A DNA stretch of 64,000 bases from Ruminococcus sp. (GTDB lineage: Bacteria > Bacillota > Clostridia > Oscillospirales > Ruminococcaceae). Positions 40,084 through 48,576 of this stretch are shown here, piece after piece. Position 1 is the stretch's first letter, and each line of letters starts with the position of its first letter. A program made the position numbers and the translations under genes. Location: positions 1 to 64,000 of the forward strand of contig JAFUTU010000038.1 in the NCBI GenBank assembly GCA_017484095.1. Direction: 5' to 3'. A model generated the notes under the pieces. The model ran no database searches. It saw nothing but the letters and a program-made list of their open reading frames with translations, and had not been told where the DNA came from.

Positions 40084-41100
40084 TCACCCTCTTTCGTGCG
40101 ATATCCACACGAGATGAGATATCGAGGGTATGGTATCTCCCTGCTGAGATACCGTTGGTGAGAGAAGCGCTCCCGTAGCCGCAAAGAGGATATTGTGGAG
40201 CTCACCGCTTCTCAGCAGCGGCAGAAAATATCCGCAGAGCATACTTCCTGCACAGCCGCAGCCGCTGCCGCCTGCGTGAACGTCCTGAGTGTCGGGGTCA
40301 TAGATCATTTTGCCACAGTCGAGATGCCTGTCAGAAATATCGGTACCCTCTCTTTCAAACAGAGAGCACAGTATAGAACTGCCCACTGCACCGAGATCAC
40401 CCGTTACGATGTGGTCAAAGTCCTCGGGGTGCATACCTGTTTCTTCAAAAAATGTGCTGATCGTTGAAAATGCAGCAGGCGCCATCGCAGCACCCATATT
40501 GTTAGCGTCTGTAACGCCCATATCTACGATCTTTCCGACGGTGCAGCCTCGAATGTAGGGTGGTTTGTCCTCGGCGGTAACCACCAGCGCTCCCGAAGCC
40601 GTGGCAGTCCACTGAGCGGTGGGTGTGCGCTGACCGCCATAGTTGAGCGGCATACGGTATTGCCTTTCGGCAGTGCAGAAGTGTGATGATGTGACAGCCA
40701 TTGTTCTTTTGCAGATGTTTCTGTCAACGAAAAGAGAGGCAAGCAAAAGCCCCTCTGACATTGTGGAGCACGCTCCGTATATGCCGAGAAAGGGTATCTC
40801 GTAGGATTTGATGCCATAGGTGGTGCCTGTACACTGGTTGAGAAGGTCACCTCCGAACAGTATGTCAATATCTTCGGGCGAGAAAGAGCCCTTTCTTAGA
40901 GCGTGTTCAACTGCCTGCTTTTGAAGCTGGCTCTCACCCTTTTCAAATGTATCCTCCGAAAAATAGGGGTCGTCATTGATCTTGTCAAAATACTGACCCA
41001 TAGGGCCTTCGGCTTCTTTTTTGCCGCCAATTGCCGCAGATGATGCCACCGCGGGCGGAGACTGCATTATCACTGTTGATCTCATTTTTTGCTCATTCAT
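40084..41100 (-). CDS. spoVAD: Stage V sporulation protein AD
   Basis: The product has 338 residues with GAAAGGACG before the ATG. It has a thiolase-like fold with the family segments FGGDLLNQCTGTTYGI, GIYGACSTMSEGL and HAGGSGCGCAGSML. SpoVAD binds dipicolinic acid on the spore inner membrane. First gene of a two-gene operon with spoVAE; a sigma-G-like promoter lies upstream. Confidence 0.96.
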   Translation of the reverse strand: MNEQKMRSTVIMQSPPAVASSAAIGGKKEAEGPMGQYFDKINDDPYFSEDTFEKGESQLQKQAVEHALRKGSFSPEDIDILFGGDLLNQCTGTTYGIKSYEIPFLGIYGACSTMSEGLLLASLFVDRNICKRTMAVTSSHFCTAERQYRMPLNYGGQRTPTAQWTATASGALVVTAEDKPPYIRGCTVGKIVDMGVTDANNMGAAMAPAAFSTISTFFEETGMHPEDFDHIVTGDLGAVGSSILCSLFEREGTDISDRHLDCGKMIYDPDTQDVHAGGSGCGCAGSMLCGYFLPLLRSGELHNILFAATGALLSPTVSQQGDTIPSISHLVWISHERG

Positions 41101-41138
41101 AGATATCGTCCTTTCGTTTTAAACTGTTATCTTATATC

Positions 41139-41168
41139 TATTTTGTTCAGCATATGGAGATTTATTCA
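41139..41168 (-). promoter_or_regulatory. Candidate sigma-G (forespore) promoter of spoVAD
   Basis: On the minus strand TGAATA (41168-41163), 17 bases, CAAAATA (41145-41139). This fits the sigma-F/G pattern GnATA with CAnnnTA and the known forespore control of spoVA operons. Confidence 0.5.
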
Positions 41169-41282
41169 AAGGGCGCGAAAATGCGTATCTGCGACAAAAT
41201 TCACAAAAAATATATAGTATCGGGGTCAAAAGTATGATATTATGATTATGATACTTTTGTTTTCGATATTGGGGGTGCGGCT

Positions 41283-42104
41283 GTGTATATTTGTCCTGTT
41301 TGCAGAAAAAAGCTTTATTTTTCTGATAAGAGCTGGGTATGTGCAGAGCACCACAGCTTTGATGTTCACCGCAAGGGCTACGTTAACCTTATGACGACAA
41401 GAAAGCTCAATCCAAAGCGTGCAGGCGATAACAGCGATATGGTAAGGGCAAGGACGCAGTTCCTTGATTACGGGCATTATCTTCCTCTGGCGGAGAAGAC
41501 TGCCGATATTATGGAAAGGCTGACACCTGCAGAGCACCCAACGATCGTTGACAGCGGCTGCGGTGAGGGCTATTACACGGTAAACTATGCAAGGCTTATG
41601 CCGAATGCACAGCTTTACGGTATCGATATCTCAAAGGCGGCTTGCTCTCATGCGATGTCAAGAGTGAACGAGGCTGCGATAGATAACGCACACATAGCGG
41701 TAGCGTCATCATTTGAGCTGCCGTTTGACGATGAGACAGCAGATCTGGTGGTGTGTACGTTTGCACCTGTAAGCGATAGAGAATACGCAAGAGTGCTCAA
41801 AAAGGGAGGGCATCTGGTGGTGGTATCGCCGTCGGCAGAGCACCTGTTTGAGCTCAAAGCGCTGATATACGATGAGCCCTATAAGAACAAGCCGAACGAT
41901 TACGGGCTTGAAAGCTTCACCGAGGGTGAGGAGATCATCTACGAGTACAAGGCGATGCTTTCTACAAGGGACGAGATACTGAGCCTTTACAAGATGACGC
42001 CGTATTTCTATAAGACCTCTGCGCCCGATGCTGCAAAGCTTATAGAGACCGAGAGCCTTGAGGTGACCTGCGGCTTCTCGATAAGAGTGTTCGCTAAAAA
42101 ATGA
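41283..42104 (+). CDS. RlmA-type 23S rRNA guanine N1-methyltransferase
   Basis: The product has 273 residues with a GTG start after GGGGGTG. An N-terminal zinc finger: YICPVCRKKLYF and WVCAEHHSFDVHRKGYVNL, as in RlmA(I)/(II). The SAM-binding motif I is VDSGCGEGYYTVNYA, followed by LYGIDISKAA. It probably methylates G745 or G748 of 23S rRNA (hairpin 35); the two types cannot be told apart by eye. Confidence 0.88.
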   Translation: MYICPVCRKKLYFSDKSWVCAEHHSFDVHRKGYVNLMTTRKLNPKRAGDNSDMVRARTQFLDYGHYLPLAEKTADIMERLTPAEHPTIVDSGCGEGYYTVNYARLMPNAQLYGIDISKAACSHAMSRVNEAAIDNAHIAVASSFELPFDDETADLVVCTFAPVSDREYARVLKKGGHLVVVSPSAEHLFELKALIYDEPYKNKPNDYGLESFTEGEEIIYEYKAMLSTRDEILSLYKMTPYFYKTSAPDAAKLIETESLEVTCGFSIRVFAKK

Positions 42105-42125
42105 TGAGAATATAAGGAGTTTGCT

Positions 42126-43100
42126 ATGAACAATAAGGTGTTTTGCAAGGGCTATACATGGGGATTTTTCTCGGGCAGCGGAGTTTTCGGCACCCCTGAG
42201 GCTGATGCGTCTATGGAGAAACTGGCAGAGAACGGACTTGACTGGATATGTATACCTGTGAACTGCTTTCAGGAGGCGTATTATTCTCTGAATGTGTTTG
42301 CTATGTTCGGAAGGACGCAGACCGATGATGAGGTAAGAAAGGCGATAAGAAAGGCTAAAAGCCTAGGGCTCAAGGTTTGTCTTAAGCCTATGGTGGACTG
42401 CCTTGACAGAGCATGGCGTGCAAGGATAGATTTCCCGGGGGAGAACCCGACATATTGGGAACGTTGGTTCAGAAGCTATACGTTTTTTATGCTGCACTAT
42501 GCTAAGATAGCCGAAGAAGAGGGCTGTGAGATGATCTGCACGGGCTGCGAAATGGCAGGAATGGACAAGCAGTCAGGATACTGCAAAAAGCTGATAGCAG
42601 ATGTAAGGAACGTTTATCACGGGATAGTGATGCACAATATAAACCACGGAGACGAGTTCCGTTTTGACTGGCTGAGCGAGGTCGATATAATAGGAGTATC
42701 GGGGTATTATCCATGCACTGATGAGAATGATCGCTCACTTGAAAAGATGAAGGCTGTCTGGGCTGAGGTAGTGAAAAGGCTGGAAAAGATGTCGGAGCAT
42801 TACGGCAGACCTGTGATGCTTGCAGAGATAGGAGTCCGCAATGAGGAGGGCTGCACGCAGTACCCTTGGGACTTTCACTACCGTGCTGACAGGGAGACCG
42901 ACGAGCAGGAGCAGGCTGATTTTTATGAGGCAGCTCTGAGCTCTACCTGGGACAAGCCCTGGTTCTGCGGATATTTCTGGTGGGACTGGAAGGCAAAGCT
43001 TCCGCCTATTGAAAAGGCAAAAGAGAACCGTGATTTCACGATCTACGGCAAAAAAGCAGAGCAAGTCCTCAAAAAATGGTACTGCTCGCCGCAGGGCTGA
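42126..43100 (+). CDS. GH113-like glycoside hydrolase (beta-mannanase type), intracellular
   Basis: The product has 324 residues, AGGAG upstream. TIM-barrel enzyme with family pattern CKGYTWGFFSG at the start, KVCLKPMVD, acid/base Glu in CTGCEMAG, nucleophile Glu in MLAEIGVRN, and the closing WWDW and NRDFTIYGKKAEQVL. No signal peptide, so it acts on imported oligosaccharides such as manno-oligomers. Its last codons form the start of a 96-bp tandem repeat. Confidence 0.85.
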   Translation: MNNKVFCKGYTWGFFSGSGVFGTPEADASMEKLAENGLDWICIPVNCFQEAYYSLNVFAMFGRTQTDDEVRKAIRKAKSLGLKVCLKPMVDCLDRAWRARIDFPGENPTYWERWFRSYTFFMLHYAKIAEEEGCEMICTGCEMAGMDKQSGYCKKLIADVRNVYHGIVMHNINHGDEFRFDWLSEVDIIGVSGYYPCTDENDRSLEKMKAVWAEVVKRLEKMSEHYGRPVMLAEIGVRNEEGCTQYPWDFHYRADRETDEQEQADFYEAALSSTWDKPWFCGYFWWDWKAKLPPIEKAKENRDFTIYGKKAEQVLKKWYCSPQG

Positions 43101-43287
43101 TCCACGCCGCACGTTTGTGAGATCAGTCAAAGAGTGGTCGCACCTAATCATTCAGTGTTGACTTTGGCAAAGAGAAACTGCTCGCCGCAGGGCTGATCCA
43201 CGCCGCACGTTTGTGAGAGCGGTCAAAGAGTGGTCGCACCTGATCATTCGGTGTTGACTCTGGCAAAGAGGAACTGCTCGCCGCAGG
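43081..43287 (+). repeat. 96-bp tandem repeat (2.1 copies) spanning the end of the GH113 gene
   Basis: ACTGCTCGCCGCAGG recurs at 43081, 43177 and 43273, exactly 96 bases apart. The two full units differ at only a few positions. The first unit includes the last codons and stop of the upstream gene. Each unit contains the inverted core of repeat family B (CTGATCCACGCCGCACG). The third, partial unit flows into the AGGAAGGAG ribosome site of the thioesterase gene. Confidence 0.9.
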
Positions 43288-43299
43288 AAGGAGAATAAT

Positions 43300-43692
43300 A
43301 TGGCAGATATCGAACAGGTAAGAGAGTTTTTCAGAAATGACCGTTTTGCTACTGAGAACGGAGCGGTAATAGATGCGGTCGATGAACATTTCGCAAGGGT
43401 GAGCCTTACGATAGACAGCAGGCATAAAAACGCAGTCGGCGGAGTTATGGGCGGCGTATATTTTATGCTGGCAGATTTCGCATTTGCTGTGGCTACTAAC
43501 TGGAAGGAGCCGGGAACGGTATCGCTGACCTCGGATATTTCATTTATCGGGGTGCCGAAAGGAGAGCGCCTTATCGCTGAGACAGAGTTCATCAAGGAGG
43601 GCAGAAGCACCTGCTGCTACAACGTCAGGGTGACGGATGAGCTTGGAAATATAGCTGCCGCAGTAAAAATAGTTGGATTTATAAAGAGATAA
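43300..43692 (+). CDS. PaaI-family hotdog thioesterase
   Basis: The product has 130 residues. Single hotdog domain with the 4HBT segments NAVGGVMGGVYFMLADFAFAVA and LTSDISFIGVPKGE. It hydrolyses acyl- or aryl-CoA thioesters; substrate unknown. AGGAAGGAG precedes the ATG and lies at the end of the 96-bp tandem repeat. Confidence 0.9.
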   Translation: MADIEQVREFFRNDRFATENGAVIDAVDEHFARVSLTIDSRHKNAVGGVMGGVYFMLADFAFAVATNWKEPGTVSLTSDISFIGVPKGERLIAETEFIKEGRSTCCYNVRVTDELGNIAAAVKIVGFIKR

Positions 43693-43727
43693 GAAAAGCC
43701 GCAGGAGATAAGCTTCTGCGGCTTTTA
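43693..43727 (+). terminator. Rho-independent terminator after the thioesterase
   Basis: AAAAGCCGCAG and CTGCGGCTTTT with a 12-base loop. Confidence 0.88.
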
Positions 43728-43765
43728 TGCACAAAAAAGAGCCTGCGGGATGCAAGCTCTTTTTA

Positions 43766-44506
43766 TTATTTTTTCTTCTTAGCTGTTACAGCAGCGGCGC
43801 CTGCCAGAGCGATACAAACAACTGTGAGAGCTGCCGAACCTGTGCTAGGGTTAGTGCCTGAGGCTGTGTTTGCAGGCTTTGAAGAATTATTATCAGGGTG
43901 TGCTGAGGTATCTTCTGAAGAGTCAGGAGCTGCCTTAGAAGAACTGCTTTCATATACTATAGAGCTGCTGTGCAGTGTTTCTGACGATGAAGCAGTTTTG
44001 GTGTACTTAGCACCTGAAATGTAGATACTTACTGTGCCTGCTGTGCAAAGCCTGAGATCTCCTACGAAAGCATTGTTCTTTTCATTATCATCAGATAAGA
44101 TGCTTTTTGCAAGGTGTTCAAGCTCGTCAAATGAGGCAGCATAGGTGTCAACGGTCCCTGCGGATATAAGATCATCGGCATCTATGTGATATTCAGTGCC
44201 GTCAGCGGTGTCAAAGAATGTGAAAACAGTAGTTCCCTCCGTGATATCGGCATCAGGTGTGATCTCTATAACAACTTTTGCAGCTGATGTATCAACATCA
44301 TAGCCTGCCTTGTTAGCATCACATATCCATTTGAAGCTGCCGTCAGCATCGAGACTGAGGTCTTTAACCATTACGTTTTTGGAGCCGTTATTGAGATCTG
44401 CTGTCGAGTATATGATATCAGAATCGTCAGCAAGTGACACAGTTGACATCACAGTGAGAGACATTGATACTGCTGCAAAAGCGGCTGTTATCTTAGACAA
44501 TTTCAT
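43766..44506 (-). CDS. NPSTG-anchored surface protein, third of a tandem set
   Basis: The product has 246 residues. Signal peptide (1-26), a beta-rich domain (about 30-170), a Ser-rich spacer, then NPSTG, a hydrophobic stretch and KKKK, a sortase-type tail. It shares the tail and signal-peptide style with the two genes upstream on the same strand. No domain family is recognised; it may be a small adhesin or carbohydrate-binding protein. GGTGGAGGTG precedes the ATG. Confidence 0.8.
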   Translation of the reverse strand: MKLSKITAAFAAVSMSLTVMSTVSLADDSDIIYSTADLNNGSKNVMVKDLSLDADGSFKWICDANKAGYDVDTSAAKVVIEITPDADITEGTTVFTFFDTADGTEYHIDADDLISAGTVDTYAASFDELEHLAKSILSDDNEKNNAFVGDLRLCTAGTVSIYISGAKYTKTASSSETLHSSSIVYESSSSKAAPDSSEDTSAHPDNNSSKPANTASGTNPSTGSAALTVVCIALAGAAAVTAKKKK

Positions 44507-44535
44507 TTTGGCACCTCCACCCTGAGAATAGAATA

Positions 44536-44557
44536 AGTCCCCCTGTTAAGGGGGACT
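44536..44557 (-). other. Intercistronic hairpin, copy 1
   Basis: AGTCCCCC and GGGGGACT pair around six bases, with no T-run. The same hairpin with the same flanks occurs at 46034-46053. Probably an RNA processing or stability element, or a leaky terminator, in the surface-protein operon. Confidence 0.7.
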
Positions 44558-44594
44558 ATCCTTATAGATATCTGATAAAATTATCTGATATAAA

Positions 44595-46004
44595 TTACTT
44601 TCTCTTCTTAGCTGTTACTGCTGCAGCACCTGCAAGTGCGATACCAACAACTGCGAGAGCTGCTGTACCTGTACCGGGGTTAGTGCCGGAAGCGTTGTTT
44701 GTAGCCTTTGAAGAAGAAGAAGTATCCTTAGAATCTGTAGAATTCTCGCTGGAAGTCTCAGAAGATACGTCAGAAGAGCTGTTGTCAACAGTCTTGTTGC
44801 ATGTGCACTCCTTAGAAAGGCCGGATACTGTGAATGTTATCTCAAGATCAGAACCCTTGATATCAGCGAGGTCGATAGGAGAATCTTCCTTAGTAGAACC
44901 ATACTCGTTGTAGATCTCGATTCTGTAGTTGGTCTTGTTGTTCTCGAGGTTGCCGTAAATGATCTTAGCAGCATCAAAAGCAATTTCCTTGCCGTCTACA
45001 GTGATCTTGTCAAGAACTACCTTGAAGTTAGGATAAACGAGCTGTCTCGGGTTGTCATCGCTCCACTTCTCGCCGTTTGCATTATATGCACCGTCAGTGG
45101 GATTCTCTTCGTAAGTAACTTCCTTAGTTTCCTTGTCAGTTACCTTCTTATATCCAGTCTCATATACATCGGGGATATCAACTACGAAAACAACTGCGCC
45201 GTCGAATGCTGAAGGCTCAGCGTTAGGCTCGCCAGCACCGTCATCTGCACGGTCTACGAACTTGATCGTATAGGTGCCGTCAGCTGTGATCTTAGTTGTG
45301 GTTGCCCAGTCCTGAGGGAACCAACCGCCAGCTGCGAAACCGAGTGTAGCGCCAAGCTCTACAGTATCGTTGCAGCCACAGCCACACTGATTCTTCTCAG
45401 CATCCCACTTGTCGCAGGTCTCAGCTGTGCAATCGCACTTTGCCTTCTCGGCCTCGGGCTCGGGCTCAGGGTTTGTTGTTGTGCCTGTAAGGCCTGTTAC
45501 AGTGTACTTAACGTCAGCAGTGTAGGTCTTGCCTTCCTCTGCGCCGTCGATGAATACCTGGATTCCGATGTCGCCTACTTCTTCGTCACCCTTAGGGTTA
45601 ACTGCGGAAGGTGCGAATGTGAACTCAAGCTTGCCGCCCTCGAACTGTGCCTGTCCGGGAACGTTCCATGACCAGTTTGAGCTGCCCATGTCATAGAAAG
45701 ACAAACCGAACTTGTCAGCTTCGGTTCCTGTTGCGTTAGAGATCTCAGCAGTTACCTGAATGCTGCTGTAATCATCAAGATCCTCAAAAGCGGTGATATC
45801 ATCTTTCAGTGATACGGAAACGCCAGAATCTACGCCCCAAGCAGCTGCAGTAGCTTCCTTCTCGTACTTGAATGAACCCTCTGCGATAACAGTAGAAGTA
45901 GCTGCTGCAGTGCCTGCAGCATCATCTGCACTTACTACCATGCTGAGCATTGAAGCAGCCATAGCTGCTGCAGAAAGTCCAGCTAAAATCTTAGAAATTT
46001 TCAT
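44595..46004 (-). CDS. NPGTG-anchored surface protein, second of a tandem set
   Basis: The product has 469 residues. Signal peptide (1-26). Two beta-sandwich-like regions with Trp-rich patches: about 40-170 (SSNWSWNVPG, IGIQVFIDG) and about 215-400. Between them a Cys-rich linker (CDCTAETCDKWDAEKNQCGC). A Ser/Thr spacer precedes NPGTG, a hydrophobic stretch and KKRK. The first domain resembles that of the gene upstream (fine pattern GFQVYG/IGIQVF). Possibly carbohydrate-binding; no catalytic motif seen. GGAGGAA ribosome site. Confidence 0.82.
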   Translation of the reverse strand: MKISKILAGLSAAAMAASMLSMVVSADDAAGTAAATSTVIAEGSFKYEKEATAAAWGVDSGVSVSLKDDITAFEDLDDYSSIQVTAEISNATGTEADKFGLSFYDMGSSNWSWNVPGQAQFEGGKLEFTFAPSAVNPKGDEEVGDIGIQVFIDGAEEGKTYTADVKYTVTGLTGTTTNPEPEPEAEKAKCDCTAETCDKWDAEKNQCGCGCNDTVELGATLGFAAGGWFPQDWATTTKITADGTYTIKFVDRADDGAGEPNAEPSAFDGAVVFVVDIPDVYETGYKKVTDKETKEVTYEENPTDGAYNANGEKWSDDNPRQLVYPNFKVVLDKITVDGKEIAFDAAKIIYGNLENNKTNYRIEIYNEYGSTKEDSPIDLADIKGSDLEITFTVSGLSKECTCNKTVDNSSSDVSSETSSENSTDSKDTSSSSKATNNASGTNPGTGTAALAVVGIALAGAAAVTAKKRK

Positions 46005-46033
46005 TATAATTCCTCCGTTGTTAGAATGGCATA

Positions 46034-46053
46034 AGTCCCCATTAAAGGGGACT
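46034..46053 (-). other. Intercistronic hairpin, copy 2
   Basis: AGTCCCC, six-base loop, GGGGACT, flanked as at 44536-44557, 24-43 bases after the upstream stop codon. Confidence 0.7.
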
Positions 46054-46076
46054 ATACCTATTTAACGTGTATGTGA

Positions 46077-47357
46077 TTACTTTCTCTTCTTGGAAGTAAC
46101 AACTGCTGCACCGGCAAGTGCTACGCCTACTGCTGCGAGAGCAGCTGCGCCAGTACCGGGGTTGGTAGAAGCTGCAGTGTTAGCTGCCTTGGAAGAAGAA
46201 TCTGTAGCCTTGGAATCAACTGCTGAAGAATCAGCCTCAGACTCGGAAGTAGACTCAGAGGACTCCTCAGAGCTGCTGTCGTCAACTACTTCTTCGTTGT
46301 TGTTCCACTCGTAAACAGCGCTTGTGATATTTACGCCGTAAACCTGAGAACCGAGCTGATACCAGATTGTCTCCTCGCCTGTCTCCTTGTCAACGTTAGG
46401 ATTATCCTTAGCGTTTTCAAGCAGGTTGTTTACGCACTTCTCAGTGAGGTAAACAGTAAGAGTGCCGGGCTCCTTAACTATGTAGTAGCTATCATTCTGA
46501 AGAACAGGGTTCTTCTCAGCCTCGAGCTCCTCAGCTGTGTAAGCAGACTTGAGCGGCAGACCAGCAATAGTGCCATCCTCAGGCTCATAACCCTCTGTGT
46601 AGAGCTTAGCCCAGCCGTGACCGTCAAATGTGTTGAACAGGTAATAATCCTTACCATCCTCAAGTGTGTAGGTATAAGTGATCTTGATACCGTCAGCAGC
46701 CTTGATGTTGGAGATGTCCCAACCCTCAGGAGTGTAAGCTGTAGCGCCCCAGTCACCTGCGTAAGCATCAGCAGTAACCTCTGCCTTCTCAGTGTAGGTG
46801 ATGTTAGCGTAAGGATTTTCGTCCTTCTTCTCGTCCTCTCCGGAAGTGATTGCGTAGTCAACCTTGAAGCTTGCTTTGTCATCAAGAGCAACCTTCTCAG
46901 TGTTAACATAAGCCTGGATACCGAACTGAACCTCAGCCTCATCCTTAGGATTGAGCTTTGTGCAGTCAACGCTTAAAGTAAGCTCACCATTCTCATCGAG
47001 AGTACCCTCAGCGCCTGTTACCCAGTTCCAAGTGCCTGTGCTCATGCCGTAAACCTGGAAACCTACGTCTGTAAGAGCAAGCTTCTCGCCTGAAGCAAGA
47101 GTAGAATCAAGATCGGAAGCCTTGATAGTTACAGTAACATCACCGTAGCCTTCAATAACATCCCATTCCTGTGTCTCGTACCAGAATGTGTTAGTAGCGT
47201 CAAGTCCGGGACCCCACTGATTCTGTGCGACATTGATCTCAACCGAAGCGGTATCCTTAACGATCTCAGTCGTCTCTGCTGTTGCAGGAATAGCAGCCGC
47301 TACAGATGCGATTATTGCTGCAGCACTCATTCCTGCAAAAATCTTAGAGATTTTCAT
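46077..47357 (-). CDS. NPGTG-anchored surface protein, first of a tandem set
   Basis: The product has 426 residues from ATG 47357 (GGAGGAAATT upstream; the frame opens 30 bases earlier). Signal peptide (1-28, ending ATA). Two beta-rich, Trp-rich domains: about 30-185 (VGFQVYGMSTGTWNWV) and about 195-330 (YAGDWGATAYTPEGWDI). Then an acidic Ser spacer, NPGTG, a hydrophobic stretch and KKRK. Its likely promoter is at 47429-47457. The three genes look like diverged paralogues. Ligand unknown. Confidence 0.82.
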   Translation of the reverse strand: MKISKIFAGMSAAAIIASVAAAIPATAETTEIVKDTASVEINVAQNQWGPGLDATNTFWYETQEWDVIEGYGDVTVTIKASDLDSTLASGEKLALTDVGFQVYGMSTGTWNWVTGAEGTLDENGELTLSVDCTKLNPKDEAEVQFGIQAYVNTEKVALDDKASFKVDYAITSGEDEKKDENPYANITYTEKAEVTADAYAGDWGATAYTPEGWDISNIKAADGIKITYTYTLEDGKDYYLFNTFDGHGWAKLYTEGYEPEDGTIAGLPLKSAYTAEELEAEKNPVLQNDSYYIVKEPGTLTVYLTEKCVNNLLENAKDNPNVDKETGEETIWYQLGSQVYGVNITSAVYEWNNNEEVVDDSSSEESSESTSESEADSSAVDSKATDSSSKAANTAASTNPGTGAAALAAVGVALAGAAVVTSKKRK

Positions 47358-47428
47358 TTTGAATTTCCTCCATTTTAAAATATTCAACTGATGTTGAGCG
47401 ATATCACCTCAACATAAATTGTAAATAC

Positions 47429-47457
47429 ATTGTAACATATATTTAACGTCTTTTCAA
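47429..47457 (-). promoter_or_regulatory. Sigma-A promoter of the three-gene surface operon
   Basis: On the minus strand TTGAAA (47457-47452) and TACAAT (47434-47429), spacer 17. The leader holds a hairpin ATGTTGAG/CTCAACAT at 47392-47416. Confidence 0.7.
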
Positions 47458-47619
47458 TCGGCAATTTTCACAAACACATCACATTTCTTTAGGCATATTT
47501 AATAAACTTTACCCTGTTTTTGTCCGTGTTTCCGCTGTTTTTCTTTTTACTGGGAGTTTTTTTACCCTTTTAAACAATATTTTTATATACGCTAAAAAAC
47601 TGATATCACGGCATTTTCC

Positions 47620-48267
47620 TTATGTTTCCTGCTGCTTTTTCTGCTCCTCGCGCTCCTTTTGTGAAAATACACAACCGCAGTAGTCCTGTCTGTACAGCCC
47701 GTACTTTTTCGACAGCTCTATCGAACGTTTATAGCCTTCTCTTTTCTTAAAGTCGGAGGGGAGACACTTTACGCCGTATTCACGGGATAATTTCGCTGCT
47801 ATCTCATTGATCTTCTGTGAGTTTTTAATCGGGGATATAGAAAGAGTGGTAGTGAAATAGTCGAAATCATTCTCTTGTGCGATCATGGCGGTGCGTTCAA
47901 GCCTTAGCTTAAAGCACGCAAAACAGCGTTCTCCGCCCTCTTTTATGTGTTCGAGCCCTTTTACAGCCTCATAGTACTGCGAGGGGTCAAATTCAGCTGT
48001 CATCAGCGTGATCGCGTGCTTTGCAGGCATCTCAGAGATCAGTCTGCGCTCTTCTTCCTCACGCTTAAAGAACTCTGATTCTGGGTAGATATTGGGGTTA
48101 TAGTAAAGCACTGTTATTTTAAAGTATTCTGACAGATACTCCAGCACATAAGAAGAACACGGCGCGCAGCAGCTGTGCAAAAGAAGCGTAGGTACATGCT
48201 CTGAGTGTTCGAGCTCTTCTATTATGGCATCAAGCTTTTTCTGATAGTTTATTTTTTGCTCCTGCAT
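47620..48267 (-). CDS. queH: Epoxyqueuosine reductase QueH
   Basis: The product has 215 residues. It performs the last step of queuosine synthesis in tRNA. Cys motifs of the family: LLHSCCAPCSSYVLEYL near the N-terminus, GERCFACFKLRLE in the middle, and QDYCGCVFSQ near the end, which bind a 4Fe-4S cluster and metal. Other signature segments are YYNPNIYPESEFFKR and FDYFTTTLSISP. No other queuosine gene is adjacent. Confidence 0.95.
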   Translation of the reverse strand: MQEQKINYQKKLDAIIEELEHSEHVPTLLLHSCCAPCSSYVLEYLSEYFKITVLYYNPNIYPESEFFKREEEERRLISEMPAKHAITLMTAEFDPSQYYEAVKGLEHIKEGGERCFACFKLRLERTAMIAQENDFDYFTTTLSISPIKNSQKINEIAAKLSREYGVKCLPSDFKKREGYKRSIELSKKYGLYRQDYCGCVFSQKEREEQKKQQET

Positions 48268-48342
48268 GGGAATACCCCCTTTTATAATGGTATTATTATA
48301 ACCTATTGTGCAGAAAATTGCAATAGGTGTGGGCGCTGCCTC

Positions 48343-48371
48343 TTGACAAACGGCGATATACGTAGTATAAT
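48343..48371 (+). promoter_or_regulatory. Sigma-A promoter of the TPP riboswitch/thiT transcript
   Basis: TTGACA at 48343-48348 and TATAAT at 48366-48371, spacer 17. Confidence 0.9.
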
Positions 48372-48403
48372 CTGTATTGCGGAGATATCCGTTAATATTA
48401 TTT

Positions 48404-48490
48404 GCAGGGGAACATAAGGCTTACCGCCCGAGTTGAGAAGACATTAGTCTGACCCTTTGAACCTGTCGGTCAATACCGTCGTAGGAAGCA
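48404..48490 (+). promoter_or_regulatory. TPP (thiamine pyrophosphate) riboswitch
   Basis: The conserved blocks are present in order: GCAGGGG, TTGAGA (usual CTGAGA), GACCCTTTGAACCTG, then TCAATACCGTCGTAGGAA (usual GATAATGCCAGCGTAGGGA). It binds TPP and controls the thiamine uptake gene at 48577. The terminator hairpin at 48509 is the expected expression platform. Confidence 0.93.
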
Positions 48491-48508
48491 GATTTAGTGT
48501 GTGCTCAT

Positions 48509-48546
48509 AGCGCGCTCTTCCTTGCGGGAGGGTGCGCTGTTTTGTT
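48509..48546 (+). terminator. Riboswitch-controlled terminator
   Basis: AGCGCGC and GTGCGCT close an imperfect stem with TTGC loop, followed by GTTTTGTT. It should form when TPP is bound. Confidence 0.8.
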
Positions 48547-48576
48547 CTCAAGTTGTATGATTAGGAGGATTTTCAA

